From positions 1 through 64,000 of the forward strand of contig NZ_CP049780.1 in assembly GCF_011193355.1 (NCBI RefSeq): DNA of 64,000 nucleotides. The letters are read 5' to 3'. A program made the position numbers and the translations under genes. A model generated the notes under the pieces. It had not been told where the DNA came from. It made no database searches and saw nothing but the letters and a program-made list of their open reading frames with translations. Of this stretch, positions 1-9,218 are shown piece by piece (the first letter of the stretch is position 1; each line of letters starts with the position of its first letter). The DNA is from Streptomyces sp. JB150. GTDB lineage: Bacteria > Actinomycetota > Actinomycetes > Streptomycetales > Streptomycetaceae.

Positions 1-188
1 GCCTCAGCGGGCACCGGCGGACCCCGTCCCGGCCTGCGCGAACGCCCGGCCGCGGGCCCCGCCCCGGGCGCGCGGCCCCTACCCGGCGCCCCCGAGCCCA
101 CGCCCCGCGCACGCCGCACCCCCGATGCTCGGCCAAGGCAGCCGCGACCGGGCACCGGCCTGTGCGCGACCTCGAAGGGAACCGCTCC

Positions 189-1253
189 ATGACTGCACAC
201 GCCACACTCGCCCGTTTCCGCGAGTACATGGTGGGACCCGCACGGTTCATGAACCTGCTGTCCTGCTTCGAACTCGGCCTCATCGACGCCCTGCGCGACC
301 GTCCCGGCCAGAGCGCGGCCCAGCTCGCCGCCGCCGTGGGAGCCAAGCCCGACGCGGTCGAACAGCTCCTGCACCTGCCGGTCAAGGAAGGCTTCGTCGC
401 CCACGACGAGACCGCGGGAACCTACCGCCTCGACGCCCTGGCCGACGTACCCGACGCCGACCTGCACCGGGTCCTGGCCTTCATGGACAAGATCAAGGTC
501 ACCACGCTCCGGCAGCTGTACTACCTCACCGACAGCGTGCGCACCGGCACCACCGTCGGACTGCGGGAACTGTACGGATTCGACGGGGACCTGTACGCCG
601 CGATGGGCGTGCACGCGGACCTGCGCGAGTCCTGGTCGCGGCTGATGGACTCCGTCACCGACCGCATCGACCCCTGGTTCTTCGACAACATCGACATCCC
701 CGCCGGCTCCCACGTCCTGGACCTGGCGGGACACACCGGCCTCGGCGCGATCCACACCCACCGCCACAAAGGCTCACCCGGACTGCGGGTGACCACCTTC
801 GACCTGCCCGGCAAGCGCGAGGAATGCCTGCGCAACTTCCGCGAACACGGCGTGGAGGCCACCTCGTCGTTCATCGGCGGAGACGTCTTCCAGGGCGTCC
901 CCGAGGGCTTCGACGTCGTCCTGATCAAACACTTCCTGAACATGTTCGACAAGGACGACGTCCTGAAGATCCTCACCCGCGTCCACGCCTCCCTCGCACC
1001 GGGCGGCCGCCTCCACATCCTGGTGCCCATCTACGCCGAGGACATCAAGGACTCCTGGAGCGTGGACTACTACCCGTCCTTCTTCCTGGGCTGCGCCACC
1101 GGCCAGGGCGGCCCCCAGAAACTGTCGACCTTCCGCGCCTGGCTGCAGGAGGCCGGATTCACCGTCACCCGGGCCCTCTCCCAGGACCCCGCGCAGCTGC
1201 CGCCGGACGCCCTGCCGCTGCAGGGCATCCTCAGCGCCACCAGGAACCCCTGA
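189..1253 (+). CDS. SAM-dependent O-methyltransferase
   Basis: This 354-aa protein has the layout of the acetylserotonin/hydroxyindole O-methyltransferase family used in polyketide tailoring. An N-terminal winged-helix dimerisation region (about residues 10-95) precedes a Rossmann SAM domain (about 170-335). Motif I reads LDLAGHTG instead of the usual GGGxG form, and a GGRLHIL strand follows. The ATG at 189 is chosen because GAAGGGAA lies just upstream; an earlier in-frame GTG at 162 lacks a good site. It sits 46 bp before a SAM synthetase gene, so supply and use of SAM are probably co-expressed. The acceptor is likely a hydroxyl on the polyketide or sugar, but nothing in the sequence fixes which. 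Confidence 0.85.
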   Translation: MTAHATLARFREYMVGPARFMNLLSCFELGLIDALRDRPGQSAAQLAAAVGAKPDAVEQLLHLPVKEGFVAHDETAGTYRLDALADVPDADLHRVLAFMDKIKVTTLRQLYYLTDSVRTGTTVGLRELYGFDGDLYAAMGVHADLRESWSRLMDSVTDRIDPWFFDNIDIPAGSHVLDLAGHTGLGAIHTHRHKGSPGLRVTTFDLPGKREECLRNFREHGVEATSSFIGGDVFQGVPEGFDVVLIKHFLNMFDKDDVLKILTRVHASLAPGGRLHILVPIYAEDIKDSWSVDYYPSFFLGCATGQGGPQKLSTFRAWLQEAGFTVTRALSQDPAQLPPDALPLQGILSATRNP

Positions 1254-1299
1254 CCGCCTCCCGCACCAGGCCACCGCCTTCACACCCCTGGGGAGAGCC

Positions 1300-2517
<1,218 letters not shown>

Positions 2518-2534
2518 CCCCACCCCCACACCCC

Positions 2535-2570
2535 CGCACACCCGCGACCCGCCGCACACCCGAGACCCGC
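2535..2570. repeat. 18-bp tandem repeat, two copies
   Basis: Two adjoining 18-bp units beginning CGCACACCCG (2535-2552 and 2553-2570) differ at one base. They lie in the 223-bp gap between the SAM synthetase and monooxygenase genes. No function can be assigned, and no convincing promoter or terminator is visible around them. Confidence 0.5.
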
Positions 2571-2740
2571 CGCGCAAGGGCCGCCCACCACCCGGCCACT
2601 TCGCCTGCACCAGTGCCGGTGCCGGTGCCGGCACCCGCCCGGCACCTCCAGCCGACGGCCGCTGCACAGACCGCTTTCACAGACCGCTTCAACGACCGCG
2701 CCCCGAGGCGCCCCTTCGTGAACGACCGGGAAGGACCACG

Positions 2741-3868
2741 ATGACGCCGCAGCGCACCCCTCACGTGCTGATAATCGGCGCCGGGATCGCCGGCATGTCG
2801 GCCACCATCGCCCTGCGGCGCACCGGCGCGGCGGTCGACCTCATCGACATCGAGCCCGGCTGGACGGTGAGCGGCGCCGGGCTGACGATCACCGGGCCGA
2901 CCCTGCGCGCGCTGCGCCAGCTCGGGGTGTACGAGGAGGTCGCCGCGCAAGGGTACGTGGGGGAGGGCATCCGGGTGTGCGGCGTCGACGGCAGCCACAT
3001 CCGGGACATCCCCACCCCGATGCCCGCCCAGGCGCAGGTGCACGGCTCCGGCGGCATCGGCCGCCCGGTGCTGTACCGGATCCTGTCCGCGAAGGTCCTC
3101 GCCTGCGGGGTGCGCCCGCGCTTCGGCACGTCCGTCACCCGCATCGTCCAGGACGCCGGCGGCGTGGACGTCACCTTCAGCGACCGCACCCGGGGCCGCT
3201 ACGACCTGGTGGTCGCGGCGGACGGCATCTACTCGCGCACCCGCCGCCAGGTCTTCCCCGGCGCGCCCCGCCCGCACTACACGGGCCAGAGCGTGTGGCG
3301 CATGTTCGTCCCGCGCCCGCCGGGAATCGACCGCCGCCACTACTTCCTCGGCGGTGAGGTCAAGGTCGGCTGGACACCGGTGGCGGCCACCCGCATGTAC
3401 CTGTTCGTGGTCGAGCGCACCCCGCGCCGCACCCGCCGGCCGCACGAACTGCCCGCCGCCCTCGCCCGCCTGCTGGCACCCTACGGCGGGCACGTCGGCG
3501 ACTTCCGGGAGTCGATCGGCCCCGGCAGCGAGATCGCCTACCGGCCGCTGGAGACGTTCAGCCTGCCCGGCCCGTGGTACCGCGGGCGGGTGCTCCTCGT
3601 CGGTGACGCCGCCCACCCCACCACACCGCAGCTGGCCTCGGGCGCCGGCATCGCCGTCGAGGACGCGCTGGTGCTCGCCGAGGAACTCGCCCGCCACCGC
3701 ACCGTCCCCGCCACGCTCCAGGCGTTCTCCGCCCGGCACGAGCAGCGGTGCCGGTTCGTCGTCGACAGCTCCATCGAGATCGGCCGGCTCGAACAGCGGC
3801 AGGCACCGCCGCACGCCCAGACCGCCGTCGTCGAACGCGCCCTGGCCCGGCTCGCCGAACCGATCTGA
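2741..3868 (+). CDS. FAD-dependent monooxygenase
   Basis: A 375-aa class A flavoprotein hydroxylase (PHBH/UbiH superfamily). The N-terminal GAGIAGM motif binds the FAD ADP moiety, VVAADGIYSR near residue 160 is the DG motif, and GDAAHPTTPQLASGAG near residue 290 is the second FAD site. GGAAGGA sits 6 bp before the ATG. The family uses NAD(P)H and O2 to hydroxylate aromatic rings or epoxidise. In this cluster it is a candidate to hydroxylate the phenyl starter or the polyene. It converges on the minus-strand shikimate-pathway operon with a 22-bp gap. A second, more distant monooxygenase lies at 33.6-34.8 kb. Confidence 0.9.
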   Translation: MTPQRTPHVLIIGAGIAGMSATIALRRTGAAVDLIDIEPGWTVSGAGLTITGPTLRALRQLGVYEEVAAQGYVGEGIRVCGVDGSHIRDIPTPMPAQAQVHGSGGIGRPVLYRILSAKVLACGVRPRFGTSVTRIVQDAGGVDVTFSDRTRGRYDLVVAADGIYSRTRRQVFPGAPRPHYTGQSVWRMFVPRPPGIDRRHYFLGGEVKVGWTPVAATRMYLFVVERTPRRTRRPHELPAALARLLAPYGGHVGDFRESIGPGSEIAYRPLETFSLPGPWYRGRVLLVGDAAHPTTPQLASGAGIAVEDALVLAEELARHRTVPATLQAFSARHEQRCRFVVDSSIEIGRLEQRQAPPHAQTAVVERALARLAEPI

Positions 3869-3890
3869 ACACCCGGCCAGGGGGGCGGTT

Positions 3891-4742
3891 CTATCCGGTG
3901 AGGGCCGGCCGGTCCGCGCCGGCGCGGGGGTAGCTGCCCAGCACGAACGCGGCGTGGCGCCGCACCAGGGCGTCGACGACCGTGCGCACGGGGGCGTCGT
4001 CGAGGTGTCCTTCGCACTCCAGGAGGAAGGAATAGGTGCCCAGGCCGAAACCGCCCGGCCGTGACAGCACGGCGGTCAGCCGGACACCCCGGCGGGTGAA
4101 CTCCTCCAGCACGGCGTGCAGATGCTGCATCTGGCCGGCCAGCGGAACGACCAGGCTGGTGCGGTCGGCGCCGGTGGGCCCGCCGGTGGCGGCCACCGGC
4201 CGGGAGACCCGCACGAAGCGGGTCACCGCGTCCGTGCGGTCCCCGATGCCCTGGGCGACGATGTCCAGCCCGTAGCGGCGCAGCGCGTCCGGCGCGGCGA
4301 TGGCCGCCCGGTGCGCGGCGCCCGCGGCGGCCACGTCCCGGGCGGCCTGCGCGGTGGAGGTGGCGCTGACCACCTCGGCGCGCGGCAGGTGAGCGCCCAG
4401 CCAGGCACGGCACTGGGCGTGCGCGACCGGATGGGTCACCACCTGCCGTACGGAGGCGAGGCTGCCGGCCGGGACGACGGCCAGCGCGAACTCCACCCGC
4501 AGCAGCGTCTCGGCGACGATGACCAGGTCCCGCCCGCCGGTGAGCGCGTCGACGGACTCGGTGACGGCGCCCTCGACGGAGTTCTCCCACGGGACGACAC
4601 CGGCCTGCTGCGTGCCGCGGCGCACCGCGTCGAGGACCTGACGCACCGTCGGATACGGCACCGCCGCCGCCCGCGGCACGCCCAGCCCGCGCACGGCCGC
4701 CTCGGTGAACGAGCCCTGCGGGCCCAGATAGGCGACGGACAT
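3891..4742 (-). CDS. pheA: Prephenate dehydratase
   Basis: This 283-aa enzyme converts prephenate to phenylpyruvate, the committed step to phenylalanine. The N-terminal AYLGPQGSFTEAA stretch, the ENSVEGAV loop and the DAVTRF catalytic region mark the PDT domain (residues 1-180). The C-terminal ACT domain (about 200-275) contains LSRPGGFGLGTYSF, close to the ESRP phenylalanine-feedback motif but with Leu for Glu. That change might weaken feedback inhibition, which is an inference. The ATG follows GGGAGGG. It is the last gene of the operon that starts at 10901 and provides the ammonia-lyase with substrate. Confidence 0.93.
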   Translation of the reverse strand: MSVAYLGPQGSFTEAAVRGLGVPRAAAVPYPTVRQVLDAVRRGTQQAGVVPWENSVEGAVTESVDALTGGRDLVIVAETLLRVEFALAVVPAGSLASVRQVVTHPVAHAQCRAWLGAHLPRAEVVSATSTAQAARDVAAAGAAHRAAIAAPDALRRYGLDIVAQGIGDRTDAVTRFVRVSRPVAATGGPTGADRTSLVVPLAGQMQHLHAVLEEFTRRGVRLTAVLSRPGGFGLGTYSFLLECEGHLDDAPVRTVVDALVRRHAAFVLGSYPRAGADRPALTG

Positions 4743-4777
4743 CGGCGATCCCTCCCGGCTCGGCCGGCTCACCCGGC

Positions 4778-6007
4778 TCACCCGGCGCTCCAGGCCCCGG
4801 CGACGGCCACGGCCTGGCGGGGGTTGAGCCGCGGGTCGCACAGCGTGGTGTAGCGCCGGGCGACGTCGGCGGACTGCGCGGGGCTCCAGACGCACTCGGT
4901 GACGTCGTCCGGGGTGGTCTCCAGGTGCAGGCCGGCCGCGACCCCGCCGGCTTCGGTGACCGCCTCCTGGAAGGCCACCACCTCCTCGATCACGGTGGCC
5001 ACCGACCGGGTCTTCAGCCCGGCGGGCGTCTTGATGGTGTTGCCGTGCATCGGGTCGCACAGCCAGGACACCGGGTGCCCGGCCTCCACGACGGCCCTCA
5101 CCAGCGCCGGCAGCCGGGCGGCGACCTGGCCGGCGCCCATGCGCGCGATCAGCGTCAGCCGGCCCGGCTCCCGGCCCGGGTCCAGCCGGGCGCACAGCTG
5201 CACCAGCTGCGCGGCGGTCATGGTGGGACCGACCTTGCAGGCCACGGGGTTGGCGACCTGGGCGAGCAGCTTCACGTGGGAGCCGTCCACGTCCCTGGTG
5301 CGTTCACCGATCCAGGGCAGGTGGGTGGAGGCCAGGTAGCTCTGGCCGCCCGCCGCGCGGCGCAGCAGCGGCCGCTCGTAGTCCAGCACGAGCGCCTCGT
5401 GGCTGGTCCACACCGGCGCCCCGGTCGGCGGCATCCAGGCGCCGGTGCGCTGGCGCAGCAGCGTGGTGGCCTGCTGTGCCGCCGTGTAGCAGGCGAGCAT
5501 CCGCTCCGCGTCCGCGCGGCGCTCCTCGGCGGTGGCGGCGGGCCCGTTGACCAGATGGCCCCGGTAGACCGGCAGTTCGAGCCCGTCGACGGTCTCGGTG
5601 GGGGAGCTGCGCGGCTTGGCGAACTGCCCGGCGATGCGGCCGATGCGGATGACCGGCCTGCCGGTGTTGATCTTCATGACGCCGGCCAGCGCGTCGATCA
5701 GGCCGATCTTGCGGTTCACCGCCTGCGGGTGGCACTCGGCGGGGTCCTCCGCGCAGTCCCCGGCCTGGATGACCTGGTAGGTGCCGCCGGCCGCCTCGGC
5801 CATCAGCAGGCGCAGCATCTGCACCTCCTCCCAGCCCACCAGGCCGGGCCGCGCGGCCAGTTCGGCCCGCACCGCGGACGCGCGCTGCGGGTCGGCCCAC
5901 ACGGGCTGCTGCTCGGCGGCCACCAGCCGGCCCGCGTTGACGCCGAGGGCGGCAGGCGGCCGCAGATCGCGGTCACGGACGGGAGAGGCGAGGGGCGTCG
6001 CGGACAT
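4778..6007 (-). CDS. Class II DAHP synthase
   Basis: The 409-aa protein belongs to plant-type (class II) 3-deoxy-D-arabino-heptulosonate 7-phosphate synthases, which condense PEP and erythrose 4-phosphate as the entry to the shikimate pathway. Diagnostic segments are QAGDCAE near residue 80, RIGRIAGQFAKPRS near 120, KVGPTM, and WLCDPMHGNTIKT near 300. AAGGAGCC lies 5 bp before the ATG. Length is slightly shorter than housekeeping actinobacterial enzymes (about 450 aa). With adjacent chorismate mutase and prephenate dehydratase it forms a dedicated phenylalanine-supply set. It starts 2 bp after the mutase stop, so translation is probably coupled. Confidence 0.95.
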   Translation of the reverse strand: MSATPLASPVRDRDLRPPAALGVNAGRLVAAEQQPVWADPQRASAVRAELAARPGLVGWEEVQMLRLLMAEAAGGTYQVIQAGDCAEDPAECHPQAVNRKIGLIDALAGVMKINTGRPVIRIGRIAGQFAKPRSSPTETVDGLELPVYRGHLVNGPAATAEERRADAERMLACYTAAQQATTLLRQRTGAWMPPTGAPVWTSHEALVLDYERPLLRRAAGGQSYLASTHLPWIGERTRDVDGSHVKLLAQVANPVACKVGPTMTAAQLVQLCARLDPGREPGRLTLIARMGAGQVAARLPALVRAVVEAGHPVSWLCDPMHGNTIKTPAGLKTRSVATVIEEVVAFQEAVTEAGGVAAGLHLETTPDDVTECVWSPAQSADVARRYTTLCDPRLNPRQAVAVAGAWSAG

Positions 6008-6009
6008 GA

Positions 6010-6450
6010 TCAGGCTCCTTGGGGCAGAGGGGAGTCAGTGCCCGCAAGGGGGGCACCCAGGTCGGGGCGCAGCGCCGCCGCGGCACCGAGATAGACGTGA
6101 TGCATGCCGTCACGCGGCCGCGGGCTGTGCACATGCGCCAGAATCCGGATGACGCGCTCGAGCGAGCCCGGGACCGCGATCTCGGCCGTGCACAGCAGCG
6201 GGACGTCGGTCAGGCCCAGCTTCCTGGCCGCGGCCGCCGGGAAAGCCGAACGCAGATCGTGGGTGGTGGTGAAGACGATGCTGATCAAATCCGCATCGCC
6301 GAGCTCGTTGCGCCGCAAAATCTCGCCGAGGAGTTCCCGGGTGCCCTCTTCGATGAGTACGGGATCGTCACCGGCGACCTGGGTGGCACCGCGCACGGCA
6401 CGCACGGCCACAGCGCCGGGGCCGGTCGCCCGGCTGGTCGGAATCGTCAC
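6010..6450 (-). CDS. Chorismate mutase, AroH type
   Basis: A 146-aa AroH-fold (monofunctional, trimeric) chorismate mutase that rearranges chorismate to prephenate. Residues near the start read AVRAVRGATQV, including the conserved VRGAT active-site arginine, and the C-terminal half carries HVYLGAAAALRPDL. The GTG at 6450 is preceded by CAGGAGTC at about 9 bp. The enzyme links the neighbouring DAHP synthase to prephenate dehydratase. AroH-type mutases lack an allosteric domain, which fits a dedicated secondary-metabolism supply. Confidence 0.92.
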   Translation of the reverse strand: MTIPTSRATGPGAVAVRAVRGATQVAGDDPVLIEEGTRELLGEILRRNELGDADLISIVFTTTHDLRSAFPAAAARKLGLTDVPLLCTAEIAVPGSLERVIRILAHVHSPRPRDGMHHVYLGAAAALRPDLGAPLAGTDSPLPQGA

Positions 6451-6506
6451 GGGGCTGACTCCTGTGTCTGCGAAGAACACGACAGGACCGAGGGCGCCGC
6501 AGGCGG

Positions 6507-6752
6507 TCAGGCCCGCTGCCCGGCCAGCAGGCCGTACAGCGCGGCGATGGTGCGCGCCGAGGGCAGCTCCTGCGCGGGCAGCACCACCCGGAACTGCTTC
6601 TCCACCTGCGCGACGATCTCGATGAGGTTGAGCGAGTCGGCCTGGTAGTGGTCGAACAGGTCCGCGTTGTCGTCGATCTCGTCCTCGCCCAGCGCCAGGA
6701 TCTCCGCGACGATCGCACGGATTGCGGCCAGGGAGTTGTCGGTGTCGTTCAT
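6507..6752 (-). CDS. Acyl carrier protein (starter-unit ACP candidate)
   Basis: An 81-aa free-standing acyl/peptidyl carrier protein. The phosphopantetheine serine is Ser40 in HYQADSLNLIEI, at the start of helix II. AAGGACGG precedes the ATG. It is encoded beside the adenylation enzyme, ammonia-lyase and dehydratases rather than with the KS genes, so it may carry the aryl or amino-acid starter before transfer to the main ACP at 42.6-43.0 kb (inference). The upstream dehydratase stop overlaps its start as ATGA. Confidence 0.93.
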   Translation of the reverse strand: MNDTDNSLAAIRAIVAEILALGEDEIDDNADLFDHYQADSLNLIEIVAQVEKQFRVVLPAQELPSARTIAALYGLLAGQRA

Positions 6753-7246
6753 CTGCCGTCCTTGTCTTGAGGGGATGCCGGCGCGGGGGGCAGCAGACTC
6801 GCGGCAGGCCGCGAGACCACCAGGATCGAACCCACGTCGAGAACCGTTTCGCCGGCGCTGAGCGTCCGGCCGGTGAACTCACCGACCCCGCCGGAATGAT
6901 GACGAAGCTGTACATGGTGTTCCAGGACGTCGCCGGGCACCGCCGGCGCGCCGTAGACCAGGTCGCGCACGCCGACCATCAGCGGCACCTCCTCGGGCGG
7001 GCCGAGCCCGGCCAGCGACCACAGCACGGACACCGCCTGGCCGAACGATTCGAGCACGAGCACCGACGGATACGCGTAACCGTCGATGCCGGCGCCGTCG
7101 GCCACGTCGCGGTAGCAGTCCTCCCCGCCGGTGACCGCCTTGGTGGCGACCAGGGAGCCGGGCGGCGAGAAGTGGCGCACGGTGTCCAGCAAAAGCATCG
7201 GAGGGCGCTGGCGCAGCCGGCCGCGCACCTGGCTGTGGTCAAGCAC
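6749..7246 (-). CDS. Hotdog dehydratase subunit carrying the Glu
   Basis: A 165-aa FabA/FabZ-like hotdog protein. Aligned by eye with FabZ (HFPxxPxxPGVLxxEA), it keeps the catalytic acid as Glu66 in YPSVLVLESFGQA but has Ala52 where the catalytic His should be. The neighbouring gene shows the reverse pattern, so the two probably form a heterodimeric dehydratase that removes water from beta-hydroxyacyl-ACP. The GTG at 7246 is preferred because it begins with the FabZ-like RGRLRQRPPMLLLDTV start region and overlaps the upstream gene by 8 bp. It overlaps the ACP gene by 4 bp. Confidence 0.82.
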   Translation of the reverse strand: MLDHSQVRGRLRQRPPMLLLDTVRHFSPPGSLVATKAVTGGEDCYRDVADGAGIDGYAYPSVLVLESFGQAVSVLWSLAGLGPPEEVPLMVGVRDLVYGAPAVPGDVLEHHVQLRHHSGGVGEFTGRTLSAGETVLDVGSILVVSRPAASLLPPAPASPQDKDGR

Positions 7247-7646
7247 CGGCCACCACCGGCTCCAGCGTGAGGGACACGTCCGCCGCCGGCAGCCCGTCCC
7301 CGCGCGCACCGCGCGCACGGACCGTGACCCGGCCGTGCGCCCCCGCCGTGACGAGCAGGACCAGTTCCAGCTCGTCGCCCGCGAACAGCGGGCGCGCGAA
7401 GCGGGCACGGTCGATGCTGCGCAGCGAAAGCTCCCCGCCCACCGCACCGGCGGCCGCCTGGCGCACCGCGTCGATCAGCAGCACCCCCGGCAGGATCGGG
7501 AAGCCCGGATAGTGGCCGGCCATCTGCGCGGCCGCCCGCTCGACGGGCAGCCGCACCGTGACGCGCGTGCCCTCGGCCGTCCGCACGGCCTGCGGCGGGC
7601 CCTCGAGCGCGTCGAACACCTTCGCTTGCGGCGACGAGACAGGCAC
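7239..7646 (-). CDS. Hotdog dehydratase subunit carrying the His
   Basis: This 135-aa hotdog protein has the FabZ signature HYPGFPILPGVLLIDA, with catalytic His45 present but Asp59 at the position of the usual Glu. Paired with the downstream subunit, which retains Glu but lacks His, it could complete one shared active site, as reported for heteromeric dehydratases of aryl polyene and highly reducing type II systems (family knowledge). It lies in the same operon as the ammonia-lyase, 9 bp downstream. The likely substrate is the 3-hydroxyacyl-ACP intermediate of the polyketide, giving conjugated double bonds. Confidence 0.85.
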   Translation of the reverse strand: MPVSSPQAKVFDALEGPPQAVRTAEGTRVTVRLPVERAAAQMAGHYPGFPILPGVLLIDAVRQAAAGAVGGELSLRSIDRARFARPLFAGDELELVLLVTAGAHGRVTVRARGARGDGLPAADVSLTLEPVVAGA

Positions 7647-7655
7647 CGGCGCTCC

Positions 7656-9209
7656 TCAGCCCAGGCCCGGCTCGTCGAGCAGACGCTGCGCGAGCGCCTC
7701 CACGTAGTCGGTGATCGTCACGTCGTGGTCGAGGTAGGGGACCACCTCACGCACCTGCTCGTACAGCCGCCGGGTCGCCGGCGACAGCCCCTGCGTGCCG
7801 CGGATGTCGACCGCCTGGCAGGCGCACAGCAGCTCGAAGGCGACCACGTAGGCGACGTTGTCCAGCACCTCCCGGGCCCGCCGGGCGGCGACGAAACCGA
7901 ACGAGACGATGTCCTGGAAGTCCGCGGTCGAGGTCAGCGACTGGATGGACATCGGCATGGTCTTCGCCCGCGTCTCCGCGGTCAGCGAAGCGGTCATGAA
8001 CTGGCCGCCCATCAGCCCCAGCCGCAGCCCCGGGTTCTCCTGGCACAAGAACGCCGGGAGGCCCTCGCTGTTGCTCTTGTCCAGGTACCGGTCGATGCGC
8101 CGGTTGGACAGGTTCATCAGCGTGGTCAGCGCGATCGCCAGATGGTCCATCGCCATGGCCACGTACTGCCCGTGGAAGTGCCCGTTGTGGAACACCTCGT
8201 TCTCGTCGGGGTCGACCAGCGGATTGTCGTTGGAGGAGTTCAGCTCGTCCTCGACGACCTTCTCGATCGAGGCGAGACTGTCCACGACCGGCCCGAGGAT
8301 CTGCGGGGTGCAGCGGATGGAGTAGGCGTCCTCGATGGACTGCGAACCCGCCTTGGCGGTCTTGCCCATCTCACCCGACAGCAGATGCTCGGTGTCCAGC
8401 TCGTCCACCGCCAGCGTCGAGTCGGCCAGCGTCTCCCACAGGAACCGGGCCACCTCCTGCTGCCCCTTGTGCGGCTTGAGGGCGTGCACCCGCGGATCGA
8501 ACGGCTTGGTCTTGCCGGCCAGCGCCTCCACCGACAGAGCCGACACCAGCAGATACGTCCGCAGCAGCCGCTGGGCCCGCGCCACGTTCAGACTGCCCAG
8601 GCCCACCATGCCGGAGGTGCCGTTGATCAGCGCCAGGCCCTCCTTGAAACTCAGCTCCATCGGCTCGATGCCCACCCGCCGCAGCGCCTCACCACCGGGC
8701 AGCACCTCACCGTCCAGCCGCGCCTTCCACTGGCCGATGCACACCAGGGCGATCGCGGCCAGCGGCCCCAGGTCGCCGCTGGTGCCCAGCGACCCCTTCT
8801 CCGGCACACACGGCACCACACCGGAGTTGCGGACCGCGATCAGCTTGTCCAGGTTCGCCGGCGAGATCGCCGAGTTGCCCCGCGACAGCGACACGATCCG
8901 CGACGTCATGATCGCCCGGACCGTGACATCGTCGAGATGATCACCCACGTTGGTCGCCACGGCGTTCAGGAGGTTCTCCTGCAGCTGCCGCGCCATCGTC
9001 ACCGGCACCAGGTAGTTGACGAACCCGCCCATGCTGGTGTTGACGCCGTAGATGACGCGTTCCTCCGCGACGAACTTCTCCAGCGTTCGGCGCGAGGCCT
9101 GCACCCGCGCGCGCACGGAGTCGTCGATGGCCACCGGATCACCCGAGACCGCCGTCGAGGCGACGTCGTTCAGCCGCACCCGCTGGTTGATGGACAAGGT
9201 GTAAGTCAC
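7656..9209 (-). CDS. MIO-type aromatic amino acid ammonia-lyase (PAL-like)
   Basis: A 517-aa member of the HAL/PAL family. The MIO prosthetic group would form from Thr143-Ser144-Gly145 in GTSGDLGPLA, and Tyr54 in VIYGVNTSMGGF is the catalytic tyrosine. Most relatives have Ala-Ser-Gly. To my knowledge a Thr-Ser-Gly triad and GVNTSMGGF-like loop occur in the EncP/AdmH group of phenylalanine ammonia-lyases and 2,3-aminomutases. The likely reaction is L-Phe to trans-cinnamate, or to beta-phenylalanine if it is a mutase. It starts at GTG with AGGAGC 6 bp upstream. Phenylalanine biosynthesis genes in the same operon strongly support Phe over Tyr or His as substrate. Confidence 0.92.
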   Translation of the reverse strand: MTYTLSINQRVRLNDVASTAVSGDPVAIDDSVRARVQASRRTLEKFVAEERVIYGVNTSMGGFVNYLVPVTMARQLQENLLNAVATNVGDHLDDVTVRAIMTSRIVSLSRGNSAISPANLDKLIAVRNSGVVPCVPEKGSLGTSGDLGPLAAIALVCIGQWKARLDGEVLPGGEALRRVGIEPMELSFKEGLALINGTSGMVGLGSLNVARAQRLLRTYLLVSALSVEALAGKTKPFDPRVHALKPHKGQQEVARFLWETLADSTLAVDELDTEHLLSGEMGKTAKAGSQSIEDAYSIRCTPQILGPVVDSLASIEKVVEDELNSSNDNPLVDPDENEVFHNGHFHGQYVAMAMDHLAIALTTLMNLSNRRIDRYLDKSNSEGLPAFLCQENPGLRLGLMGGQFMTASLTAETRAKTMPMSIQSLTSTADFQDIVSFGFVAARRAREVLDNVAYVVAFELLCACQAVDIRGTQGLSPATRRLYEQVREVVPYLDHDVTITDYVEALAQRLLDEPGLG

Positions 9210-9218
9210 GTAAAGCTC

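Noticed and set aside
1-188. Possible 3' end of an upstream gene
   Set aside because: All frames give Pro/Arg/Ala-rich readings with no family resemblance.
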